Position numbers and translations under genes: made by a program
Shown: one piece after another, positions 42,012 through 49,567 of the stretch
How the letters are laid out: each line of letters begins with the position of its first letter
Position numbering within the stretch: the stretch's first letter is position 1
Notes under the pieces: generated by a model
Told to the model about the DNA's origin: nothing
Database searches by the model: none
Seen by the model: only the letters and a program-made list of their open reading frames with translations
DNA from: Planococcus sp. 107-1
GTDB taxonomy: Bacteria; Bacillota; Bacilli; Bacillales_A; Planococcaceae
Assembly: GCF_021513255.1 (NCBI RefSeq)
Contig: NZ_CP090977.1
Coordinates: 3,038,001 to 3,102,000 of the forward strand
Direction: 5' to 3'
Length of the DNA: 64,000 bases

Positions 42012-43376
42012 TTATTGCTTGCGGTAACGGACCGCCACTGTTGTAGCAAGAGCCGCTAACATTAAGCCGGCCATGATCCATAGGAACGGCGTTGTGGATG
42101 AAGCGGCTGTTCCGCCCATACCTGTTGCCGGCATTTCAGATGGCATTTCCGCAGCCCCGAACTGATCCGGGAACTGGTCAACGATGGCTGCCGATAATCC
42201 GGCTGCTGGCATTGACATATGCGCATATGCTTCACGAATCGAGTTATAAGCGGCATCGAAGTCTCCTGCAACGTAAGAGTCAAAAGCTGCTAACAATTGG
42301 CCCGTGTGTGCTTTCAAGCCTTCTTCTAACGCATCTGCCGGTACACGGCCTTCAGTGGCTGCATCAAGAAGTGCCGCTTGTTCGATGATGTATTGATCCA
42401 AATCAGCTTTCGCTTTTTCCTGGCCTTCCATATTGCCTTCGCCTGTCGCTACTACGTAATCAACAAAGTAGCCAATATGTGATTTCCAGATTTCTTCAAA
42501 CTGAGCTCCAGCTTCATCGCCGTAGACCGACGCAACAGCTGCAGTTAAATCGTCAGCGTTCGCAAGCAGCGCGGCAGATGCCTGGTCGAAACTTTCAGCT
42601 CCGTCTGCTCCGTCCTGCATCGCCATTGCCGCTAAGCCGGCATGCTCTGTAAAGGTCATGTTCAATTGAGCACGTAAGTCAACAGCCGGTGTATCCGGAT
42701 TCGTATTATCGAATTTCTCCGGGAACTGGTCTGCGATCGCTACAGACAAAGTTTCTGCGAACATGCTCATGTGATGGATCGATTCGCGTTCAAGTGCGTA
42801 CGCTGTTTCAAAATCACCAGCTACATAAGCATCAAAAGCTTCTACTAATTGATCCACGTGCATATCCAATCCTTCTTGAACAGCTGCTGCCGGTAAACGA
42901 CCTTCAGTCGCTGCGTCGAAAAAGTCCGATTGTGTTTTCTTGTATTCTTCCAAATCTGCCAAGGCTTTGTCTTTTCCAGCCTGGTCCTCTTTCGCAGTCG
43001 CTGTTACATAATCAACAAAATAGCCGATATGCGATTTCCAGATTTCATCGAATTGCGCTGCACCTTCGTCACCGTAAACAGAAGCGACTGCCGCTTTTAA
43101 ATCATCGGCGTTTGCAAGAAGCGCTCCAGAAGCCTGATCAAAATCTTCAGCGCCATCTACGCCTTTTCTCATCGCCTCAACTGCCAGGAAAGCATGCTCC
43201 GTCAATACCGTATCCAATGCGATCCGAAGTTCTGCCGCTGGTGTTGCCGTACCCGCTTCCATTGCTGAAGCTGAAGCCGGTGCTGAATGTGATTCATGTC
43301 CGTCTGCCAATGCCGCTGTCGGCACCAATAATGAAAGGGTTAATGGAAGAGCTACTAATAGTTTGTTCATTTTCAT
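42012..43376 (-). CDS. Cell-wall-anchored helical-repeat protein 2 (MPATG)
   Basis: 454 residues: signal peptide (cleavage after AALA), His-rich start (DGHESHS), two ~165-residue helical repeats (about 47-212 and 222-390) with higher mutual similarity than in protein 1. Recurring motifs: TEHA-LA, VASVYGDE, EIWKSHIGYFVDYV, DAATEGR, DAYVAGDF-AAY, and QFPD/EKF. His in TEHA, KSHIG and (M/A)H(V/T) recur in both repeats. The sorting signal is MPATG (415-419), then a helix and RYRKQ. GGAG precedes the ATG at 9 bp, and the putative ECF promoter lies 47 bp upstream. Confidence 0.85.
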   Translation of the reverse strand: MKMNKLLVALPLTLSLLVPTAALADGHESHSAPASASAMEAGTATPAAELRIALDTVLTEHAFLAVEAMRKGVDGAEDFDQASGALLANADDLKAAVASVYGDEGAAQFDEIWKSHIGYFVDYVTATAKEDQAGKDKALADLEEYKKTQSDFFDAATEGRLPAAAVQEGLDMHVDQLVEAFDAYVAGDFETAYALERESIHHMSMFAETLSVAIADQFPEKFDNTNPDTPAVDLRAQLNMTFTEHAGLAAMAMQDGADGAESFDQASAALLANADDLTAAVASVYGDEAGAQFEEIWKSHIGYFVDYVVATGEGNMEGQEKAKADLDQYIIEQAALLDAATEGRVPADALEEGLKAHTGQLLAAFDSYVAGDFDAAYNSIREAYAHMSMPAAGLSAAIVDQFPDQFGAAEMPSEMPATGMGGTAASSTTPFLWIMAGLMLAALATTVAVRYRKQ

Positions 43377-43423
43377 CTAAAACATCTCCTTTTTTCCTGT
43401 TTAATTTTTTGTACTGCCAACAA

Positions 43424-43450
43424 AACGCAGGAAGAAATGGTTTAGATCAC
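43424..43450 (-). promoter_or_regulatory. Putative ECF-sigma promoter of surface protein 2
   Basis: On the minus strand GTGATCTA, 15-bp spacer, CGTT, preceded by TTTTTAAAAAAA: the same elements and spacing as at 38929-38955, although the spacers differ. Confidence 0.65.
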
Positions 43451-43595
43451 TTTTTTTAAAAATAAAATATTTTTTTGGGGAATTCCGTATGTTAATGAGG
43501 AATACGACCTTCAAAAAAAAGGGATTGGCCATGGTTTTCAAGAAAGCTAGTAACATCGAAATTATTTTATTTCCATATAAGTGAGGAGCAATGAA

Positions 43596-43994
43596 ATGGC
43601 AAACGATAAAATCACACGAAAAAATCCAGCCGGCGTCTCTGAGCCTGTCGGCAACTACACACATATTACGAAAATCCCTAGAAACGCTGAACTGTACGTG
43701 ACTTCCGGGCAAATCGGTGTGGATCAAAACGGAAAGCTGCCAGAAAGCCTGGAAACGCAAATCACTAATACATTCCACAATATTCGAGCTGTCTTGGAAT
43801 CAGAGGAACTTTCAGCAGATAACATCATCAAAGTGAATATTTGGGCAACTGAAAAAATCGATTGGGATTTCATGTACGGCGAATGGTCTGCACTATTCGG
43901 AAATAATTACCCTGCGATGACTGTCGGCTACATTACGGAACTGGGATGGCCGGAAATAAAAATAGAAATCGAAATCTGGGCAGCGAAAGTGTGA
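43596..43994 (+). CDS. RidA/YjgF-family protein
   Basis: A 132-residue member of the RidA (endoribonuclease L-PSP, YjgF) family: GNYTHITKIP, LYVTSGQIGVD, FHNIRAVLE, VNIWAT, and MTVGYITELGWPEIKIEIE, where family members usually have an R-x-AVGV-LP-A-VEIE motif. The catalytic Arg of deaminating RidA is not evident, so it belongs to another subgroup. The ATG at 43596 has GAGGAG at 7 bp. Confidence 0.83.
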   Translation: MANDKITRKNPAGVSEPVGNYTHITKIPRNAELYVTSGQIGVDQNGKLPESLETQITNTFHNIRAVLESEELSADNIIKVNIWATEKIDWDFMYGEWSALFGNNYPAMTVGYITELGWPEIKIEIEIWAAKV

Positions 43995-44176
43995 AATTCT
44001 GCTGCCCGGAGTTTTTTCTTAGCTTTGCAAAAAAATGTCGAAACAATGTCGGCTTGTAAAGAAAAAGGAATCATTTTTTCGATAAACCGGAACGTGTCAC
44101 TGTATGGTTTTTAGGCTCTCGTGCTAAACTATTTTTAATTTCAAAAAAAGGAGGCGTTTGCATTGGGAAGGGATTA

Positions 44177-44563
44177 ATGAAGATTGGCGAAATTGCACAA
44201 TTAAGCGGAGTATCGACCAGAACAATCGATTATTATACGAATCGCGGGTTATTGTCAGTTGAGCGCTCGGAAAAGAATTACCGGCTTTATCCCGATTCAG
44301 CCCTTCAAACGCTCGAACGGATTCACCAGTTGAAAAAACAGCGGCTGTCGATTGCCGAGATTAAAGAACTGCTCGATTCGAGCAGGCTGCCGGAAACTGA
44401 AGTGCTCGCTGAAGACGTATATGAAGAATTCGATTGTCTGCAGAAAAAAATCATCCGCTTAGAGGAACAAATGAAAGATGCACCGGCTCATGTCAAAGTG
44501 CAAATCAGCAAAGCACTTGAGAGCAAATTGGTGGCCATTGCCTCCCTGCTCGCTCTGCTGTAA
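44177..44563 (+). CDS. MerR-family regulator
   Basis: A 128-residue regulator with a full MerR helix-turn-helix (MKIGEIAQLSGVSTRTIDYY, GLLSVERSEKNYRLY) and a dimerisation coiled coil (residues ~80-115). No Cys that could bind metal and no effector domain seen. It precedes the two CNNM/CBS genes by 40 bp and could control them. A four-codon reading frame (TTG at 44163) with a perfect Shine-Dalgarno AAGGAGG stops at TAATG, overlapping the start codon. Confidence 0.88.
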   Translation: MKIGEIAQLSGVSTRTIDYYTNRGLLSVERSEKNYRLYPDSALQTLERIHQLKKQRLSIAEIKELLDSSRLPETEVLAEDVYEEFDCLQKKIIRLEEQMKDAPAHVKVQISKALESKLVAIASLLALL

Positions 44564-44571
44564 CTAATTTC

Positions 44572-44605
44572 GGAGGTGAATCCCTTTTAAAAGGGAACAT
44601 AAGTG
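44572..44605 (+). promoter_or_regulatory. Shine-Dalgarno/hairpin/GTG leader of CNNM gene 1
   Basis: GGAGG (44572-44576), then the 14-bp palindrome CCCTTTTAAAAGGG (44582-44595), then the GTG start at 44603. The 26 nt between Shine-Dalgarno and start shrink to 12 nt if the palindrome folds as a hairpin. The paralogue at 45974 has the same arrangement with a different stem sequence. Confidence 0.7.
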
Positions 44606-45907
44606 GACATAATTACGATACTGAATTTAGGGTTATTGGTACTATTACTTGCGCTGACGGCATTTTTTGTCGGCTCGGAATTTGCGGTTGTTAAGATTCG
44701 CATCTCACGCCTGGATCAGCTAATTGCAGAAGGCAATAAAAAAGCGATTACTGCAAAGAAAGTCGCCAGCGACTTGGATTACTACCTTTCAGCTTGCCAG
44801 CTCGGAATCACCGTGACGGCACTTGGACTCGGTGCCCTTGGTAAGCCGACAGTTGAACGTTTGATGTATCCAATATTTGAATTTCTTTCCGTTTCAGATG
44901 CGGTTGCATCTGCCTCTTCCTACGCGATTGCGTTTTTGCTTGTCACATACTTGCACGTGGTGCTTGGTGAAATGGCACCGAAAACATTAGCGATCGAATA
45001 TGCAGAGAAAATGTCGTTATTGCTTGCCCCTCCTCTTTTCTGGTTTGGTAAAGCATTGAAGCCTTTTATCTGGCTATTAAACGGTGCTGCCCGGATTCTT
45101 TTAAGAGCATTCGGCGTTCAGCCTGCCGGACACGACCAAGCCTACTCGGAAGATGAGTTAAAGATTGTCATGGCGCAGAGCTATGAAGGAGGCGAATTGA
45201 ACGAAACTGAGTTGTCTTATATGGAAAACGTCTTCACATTCGATGAACGTGCTGCGAAAGACATTATGGTCCCTCGTACTGAACTTATTACGTTGGATAA
45301 AGATATGCCGCTTGAAGAAATTGTCCAAATACTGGATGAAAACAATTACACACGCTACCCAGTGACCGAAGACGGAGACAAAGACAGCATCATCGGTTTC
45401 GTCAGCGCAAAGAAAATGCTTCCGCATATCGTAGCGGGCCGCCCGTGGCAATTGCAGGATTTTGTCCTTGAAGTTCCGACCATTTTTGAAATGACCGGAT
45501 TGCAGAACGCATTGCTGCGAATGCAGCACGCGCGTGTCCACATCGCCATTGTCGCAGATGAATACGGCGGAACTGCCGGAATGCTGACATTGGAAGATAT
45601 TCTGGAAGAAATCGTCGGGGAAATCCGCGATGAATTCGATGAAGATGAACAGCCTGAAATTGACCAGATCGGTGAACATCAGTATTTGATTAACGGACGG
45701 GTTCTACTGAGAGATCTTGAAGAGCGTTTCGGCCTGACTTTTGAGGAAAGCGCAGATATTGATACGATTGGCGGCTGGGTCCATTACAAGAGTGTCGGGG
45801 AAGTTCAAACCGGCGATACGCTGAGGAAAGAAAACTCATTGTGGACCGTCACCGAAATGGACAATCAACAAATTAAACAAGTTATGTTCCATCGAGAACC
45901 TGAATAA
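44603..45907 (+). CDS. CNNM/CBS membrane protein (hemolysin C/CorC family) 1
   Basis: 434 residues: CNNM transmembrane domain (1-~190; LTAFFVGSEFAVVKIRISRLDQL, LDYYLSACQLGITVTALGLGALG, HVVLGEMAPKTLAIEYAE), CBS pair (~215-335; IMVPRTELITLD, TRYPVTEDGDKD, VADEYGGTAGMLTLEDILEEIVGEI), and CorC_HlyC domain (~350-430). Homologues such as MpfA or YhdP take part in Mg2+ export or tolerance. The start is GTG after a structured leader. Hemolysin is a historical family name. Confidence 0.9.
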   Translation: MDIITILNLGLLVLLLALTAFFVGSEFAVVKIRISRLDQLIAEGNKKAITAKKVASDLDYYLSACQLGITVTALGLGALGKPTVERLMYPIFEFLSVSDAVASASSYAIAFLLVTYLHVVLGEMAPKTLAIEYAEKMSLLLAPPLFWFGKALKPFIWLLNGAARILLRAFGVQPAGHDQAYSEDELKIVMAQSYEGGELNETELSYMENVFTFDERAAKDIMVPRTELITLDKDMPLEEIVQILDENNYTRYPVTEDGDKDSIIGFVSAKKMLPHIVAGRPWQLQDFVLEVPTIFEMTGLQNALLRMQHARVHIAIVADEYGGTAGMLTLEDILEEIVGEIRDEFDEDEQPEIDQIGEHQYLINGRVLLRDLEERFGLTFEESADIDTIGGWVHYKSVGEVQTGDTLRKENSLWTVTEMDNQQIKQVMFHREPE

Positions 45908-45941
45908 ATCTGAATGCCTATCCTGCTTTTGACTATTTAAT

Positions 45942-45976
45942 GGAGGTGAATCCCCTGTTACAGGGGAGCCATATTG
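45942..45976 (+). promoter_or_regulatory. Shine-Dalgarno/hairpin/TTG leader of CNNM gene 2
   Basis: GGAGG (45942-45946), then CCCCTGTTACAGGGG (45952-45966), then the TTG start at 45974. 27 nt between Shine-Dalgarno and start become 12 nt after folding. Identical to the leader at 44572 in GGAGGTGAATCC and in the CATA before the start, but the stem pairs differ by compensating changes. Confidence 0.7.
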
Positions 45977-47029
45977 GAAGGACAAATAATCATTAATCTG
46001 CTGCTCGTCGCGCTGATGATTCTCGCGACTGCATTTTTCGTCGGTGCTGAATTCGCTATTTTAAAAGTGCGGATGTCAAGAATCGACCAACTTATTTCAG
46101 AAGGCCATAAAAAGGCCATACGCGCAAAAGAAGTAGCCAACAATCTCGATTACTACCTGTCGGCTTGCCAACTCGGAATCACCGTGACCGCTTTGATTCT
46201 TGGGGCATTGGGGGAACCGACAGTTGAAAAAATGCTGCATCCGGCATTCGACTATTTTGACGTACCGGAAGCTTTAGCGACAGCTCTTTCGTATGCAATT
46301 GCGCTTGGAATTGTCACGTTTTTGCACGTTGTCATCGGCGAACTCGCGCCCAAAACCTTAGCGATTCAATTTGCGGAAAGAATGACCTTGCTTCTTGCAC
46401 CGCCTCTTTACTGGTTCGGGAAGATCATGAATCCATTTATTTGGCTCATGAACGGCTCAGCGCGCCTTTTCCTTAAACTCTTCAAAGTAGAGCCTGCCGG
46501 ACACGAAGAAGCGCATTCTGAAGAAGAACTTAAATTGATTATGGCTGAAAGCTATAAAAGCGGTGAAATTAACCAAACCGAATTAACGTATCTAAAGAAT
46601 ATTTTCGAATTTGATGAGCGCATTGTGAAGCACATCATGATTCCCCGCGAGAACATCGTCACGGTCGATCGAGGACTATCACGCGAAGAGTTTTTCAGCG
46701 TACTGGATCAGCACGAATACACCCGCTATCCGGTGACTGAATCTGACGACAAAGATCAAATGCTTGGATTTATCAATACGAAAGAATTGTTGACCGGAAT
46801 GGCCGCTGGACGCGTTCAAGAACCGGATGAACTGCTGCACAAAATGCCAAGCTTTCCGGAAAACACGCCAATTCAAAAAGTGTTGAACAAAATGCAGCAA
46901 AGCCGCACCCATATGGCGATCGTTACAGCAACAAACGGGCAGACGGCAGGCATTGTAACGATGGAAGATATTCTAGAGGAAATTGTTGGAGAGATCAGCG
47001 AAGAATCTCTCGAGATCAATCCCATTTAG
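45974..47029 (+). CDS. CNNM/CBS membrane protein 2, without CorC_HlyC domain
   Basis: 351 residues, paralogous to 44603-45907 over the CNNM domain (ATAFFVGAEFAILKVRMSRIDQL, LSACQLGITVTALILGALG) and the CBS pair (IMIPRENIVTVDR, TRYPVTESDDKD, GIVTMEDILEEIVGEIS). It stops right after the CBS domains, ~80 residues earlier than the first gene, so the C-terminal CorC_HlyC domain is missing. I see no remnant of it downstream. Whether this is a natural short form or a truncation is not clear. It starts with TTG behind the same structured leader. Confidence 0.87.
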   Translation: MEGQIIINLLLVALMILATAFFVGAEFAILKVRMSRIDQLISEGHKKAIRAKEVANNLDYYLSACQLGITVTALILGALGEPTVEKMLHPAFDYFDVPEALATALSYAIALGIVTFLHVVIGELAPKTLAIQFAERMTLLLAPPLYWFGKIMNPFIWLMNGSARLFLKLFKVEPAGHEEAHSEEELKLIMAESYKSGEINQTELTYLKNIFEFDERIVKHIMIPRENIVTVDRGLSREEFFSVLDQHEYTRYPVTESDDKDQMLGFINTKELLTGMAAGRVQEPDELLHKMPSFPENTPIQKVLNKMQQSRTHMAIVTATNGQTAGIVTMEDILEEIVGEISEESLEINPI

Positions 47030-47068
47030 CAAATGAACCGACTATCCTAAAAACAAATTTCCACATTT

Positions 47069-47099
47069 AAAAGTTCGGCATTCTGCTGGACTTTTTTAT
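47069..47099 (+). terminator. Terminator of CNNM gene 2
   Basis: AAAAGTTCGGC and GCTGGACTTTT with a short loop, followed by T and A; imperfect stem. Confidence 0.6.
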
Positions 47100-47251
47100 T
47101 TTCCCCCTCCCTTTTACTAGATATTTTGATTTGAGTGGGTATTCTATATTACAATAAGCCTCAAAGCCATTTTTTCAGAATGCAATTCAACTGCATCCTG
47201 TAAGAGTGCAGAGAAATGAAGCGAAAAGAAATGACGGAGGCGGAATAAGAA

Positions 47252-48094
47252 ATGATGAGAGACGAAAAACTGCACGAGTTCCTGTGCAGCAAAACGGATT
47301 TCCTGACAGAACAATGGTATGAATCTCTAGATAAATCAAAAGACGGTGTTTACGGGGCAACAGATCCGGAAACCATTAAACGTGTAAAAGCACAAAATCA
47401 TGCATTTCATGTAAAGTTTTGCGGCATGTTTGAAAAAGAAGACACGGAATGCATAGAGGATTTCCAGGACTGGATTAAAACCATCGCCAAAGATGAAGCC
47501 CACTTAACGACTCCGCTTGAAGAAATCATCGAGGAGTTTTTCAGAACCCAGCAGCAATACCTGGATGTAATTGAGGAATACACCGAGGCGAATTTAGATG
47601 TGCTTTCGATCAGACAAGTCGCGGCATGGAATCGCGGGGTTGTTGAAACGATCAACCGGATTATTCTGGAGTTTACTCTCCAGCATTCACTTGCGACGAA
47701 AACTCGGTTAAATGCGCAACGGGAAATGATCGTCGAGATGAGTGCCCCTGTCATTTCACTGGCACATGACATCGGGTTTCTTCCGCTAGTCGGTGAAATC
47801 GATACGTATCGCGCGTATATCATTTTTGAAAAGGCACTGGCGCAATGTGCTGAACAACGCTTAAACAAGCTCTTCATTGATTTATCCGGCGTTCCGATCA
47901 TCGACACGATGGTTGCTCACCAGATTTTCCAGTTGATTGACGGACTGAATTTGATTGGCGTACGGACCGCTTTATCAGGAATCAGCCCGGATATTGCTCA
48001 AACAGCCGTTCAATTAGGCCTCAAGTTTACCAACATCGAAATTCATAACACGTTAGCCCAGGCTATGCGCTTGAATAAATTGAACTTCGCCTAA
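47252..48094 (+). CDS. RsbR-family STAS protein with both phospho-threonines
   Basis: 280 residues: N-terminal globin-like domain (1-~145), linker VEMSAPVISL, STAS domain (~165-275; FLPLVGEIDTYRA, LFIDLSGVPIIDTMVAHQI, GISPDIAQTAVQLG). Thr185 and Thr219 are at the positions of RsbRA Thr171 and Thr205, so it can be regulated by RsbT-like kinases and RsbX-like phosphatases. Compare the paralogue at 32463 without both. It belongs to the stressosome that controls sigma-B or another output. GGAGG precedes the ATG at 10-11 bp. Confidence 0.88.
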   Translation: MMRDEKLHEFLCSKTDFLTEQWYESLDKSKDGVYGATDPETIKRVKAQNHAFHVKFCGMFEKEDTECIEDFQDWIKTIAKDEAHLTTPLEEIIEEFFRTQQQYLDVIEEYTEANLDVLSIRQVAAWNRGVVETINRIILEFTLQHSLATKTRLNAQREMIVEMSAPVISLAHDIGFLPLVGEIDTYRAYIIFEKALAQCAEQRLNKLFIDLSGVPIIDTMVAHQIFQLIDGLNLIGVRTALSGISPDIAQTAVQLGLKFTNIEIHNTLAQAMRLNKLNFA

Positions 48095-48121
48095 CCTTAT
48101 TGCCGTTATAAAACTACACAT

Positions 48122-48157
48122 AGAAAGGGCCGCTGAATCCCCAGCGGCCCTTTCTTT
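48122..48157. terminator. Convergent terminator
   Basis: AGAAAGGGCCGCTG pairs with CAGCGGCCCTTTCT around AATCCC. Confidence 0.9.
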
Positions 48158-48169
48158 AAATCGATTTAT

Positions 48170-48367
48170 TTAGTAGCTCAACGCTTTTTCATACATCCAT
48201 CGCTTCAATGTTCCCATGGAGTTGAAAGACACAGCTTCACCGGTAGCCTTGTGCTCTGCTTTAATAATGACATCGAATTCATCCACTATGAATGACCAGC
48301 CTTCCTCAACCAGGCTGCGTGCCGTTTTGACAATCATGCTTGACCCTCGAACTGTTCCCAATTTCAT
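48170..48367 (-). CDS. Small hypothetical protein
   Basis: A 65-residue protein (MKLGTVRGSSMIVKTARSLV, EEGWSFIVDEFDVIIKAEHK, RWMYEKALSY at the end). GGGAG lies 9 bp before the ATG at 48367. It could be a small alpha/beta protein. No family recognised; it has its own terminator. Confidence 0.55.
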   Translation of the reverse strand: MKLGTVRGSSMIVKTARSLVEEGWSFIVDEFDVIIKAEHKATGEAVSFNSMGTLKRWMYEKALSY

Positions 48368-48586
48368 CACCTTCAACTCCCTTAACTAAAATGATGGCTG
48401 AACCGTTGCAGCCTCTTAATCATAATTGTACTTTTCCATTCCTTATTTTTCTAGTATTCAAACCTGAAAAACACATAAGTCACAAAAAATACATAAGCTT
48501 ACTCCCCCAAGGGCTCAGCTGCCATTTAAACCTCCCGTAAATTGGGCTGATTCCCTATTCCTTAGCCCCTATTTACACCCTGAAAT

Positions 48587-48613
48587 GTTTAGGGTTTGAA
48601 AGAACGGGGGTAC
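48587..48613 (+). promoter_or_regulatory. Probable sigma-B promoter
   Basis: GTTTAG (48587-48592), 15-bp spacer, GGGTAC (48608-48613); the sigma-B consensus is GTTTAA, 13-15 bp, GGGTAT. It lies 55 bp upstream of a general stress protein gene. The remaining sequence between 48368 and 48586 shows no gene. Confidence 0.55.
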
Positions 48614-48667
48614 ACTAGCAGTACCTTACTTTACAGGAATCCAATTTTGCACAGGAGGAATTTAATA

Positions 48668-49504
48668 ATGGCTAAACGTGAAAATACATTTATCGGAACT
48701 TTTGATGTACAGGCAGAAGTATTAAGCAAAATCACAGAACTGAAATCTCAAGGTTATCGAGAAGAAGATATGTACGTGATTGCTCAAGATGAAGATCAGC
48801 TATCCATGATTAAAGGGCAAACAGATGTGAAACTGGATACGCAGGAAGATCAAGGCTTCATGGGAAGATTCATTTCCACATTAGCAGGGGAATCTTCATC
48901 ATATGAAGCGTTCGATACGATGGGAATTGATTCGGATGAGTCCGATGTTTATAAACGCGAAGTTGAAAATGGAAAAATTCTGCTATATGTAGACAGCGAA
49001 TATGGGCCGTCTTATGACCGCTACAGCGAATCACGCGCAAATACCGGCGGCGCGAGCTCTACTTTCACAAATGGAACAGATGCTTCAACAACAGACGAAG
49101 AGCGCCTTCGCTTGCATGAAGAGCATTTGAAAGTGGATAAAGAACGCGTTCAAACCGGTGAAGTCAATGTCGGAAAGCATGTCGTTGAAGACACGCAAAC
49201 GATTGAAGTACCAGTAGAACGCGAAGAAGTATACATTGAACGCCGCCCTGTAAATGAAGCGACAGATTCAACCACTACTGGCGGATTGACAGGGAAAGAC
49301 GCTTACCAGGACGGAGACAACATCCACATTCCAGTTTCTGAAGAGCGTGTGGAAGTTTCGAAAACGGATGTCGTTTCTGAAGAAATCGTCGTTGGGAAGC
49401 GCAAAGTCCAAGATACGGAACAAGTCACAGAAACGACTCGCCGTGAAGTAGCGGATATTGATGAGGATAATGATTCAACTACAAACGGGCGCAAGCCTTT
49501 ATAA
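48668..49504 (+). CDS. YsnF-like general stress protein (DUF2382)
   Basis: A 278-residue soluble, acidic protein. N-terminal ~105 residues: general-stress 17M/YflT-like domain (FIGTFDVQAEVLSKITELKSQGY in part, YVIAQDEDQLSMI). C-terminal ~140 residues: the DUF2382/YsnF-AvaK domain with RLRLHEEHLKVDKERVQTGEV, and two copies of a VEVPVEREEV/IPVSEERVEVSKT repeat. Sigma-B-dependent by the promoter at 48587, in line with YsnF and YflT in B. subtilis. The ATG at 48668 has AGGAGG at 8 bp; an upstream in-frame start has none. Confidence 0.88.
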   Translation: MAKRENTFIGTFDVQAEVLSKITELKSQGYREEDMYVIAQDEDQLSMIKGQTDVKLDTQEDQGFMGRFISTLAGESSSYEAFDTMGIDSDESDVYKREVENGKILLYVDSEYGPSYDRYSESRANTGGASSTFTNGTDASTTDEERLRLHEEHLKVDKERVQTGEVNVGKHVVEDTQTIEVPVEREEVYIERRPVNEATDSTTTGGLTGKDAYQDGDNIHIPVSEERVEVSKTDVVSEEIVVGKRKVQDTEQVTETTRREVADIDEDNDSTTNGRKPL

Positions 49505-49511
49505 TTACCGA

Positions 49512-49553
49512 AAGCAGCATGGGTGGCGAGAGCCGTTCCATGCTGCTTTTTTT
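49512..49553 (+). terminator. Terminator of the stress protein gene
   Basis: AAAGCAGCATGG pairs with CCATGCTGCTTT, followed by T. Confidence 0.88.
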
Positions 49554-49567
49554 AGGATTTCCCCTCG

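Noticed and set aside
48596-48667. Upstream extension of the YsnF-like protein
   Set aside because: The in-frame upstream start has no ribosome binding site and would overlap the -10 region of the sigma-B-like promoter; AGGAGG supports 48668.
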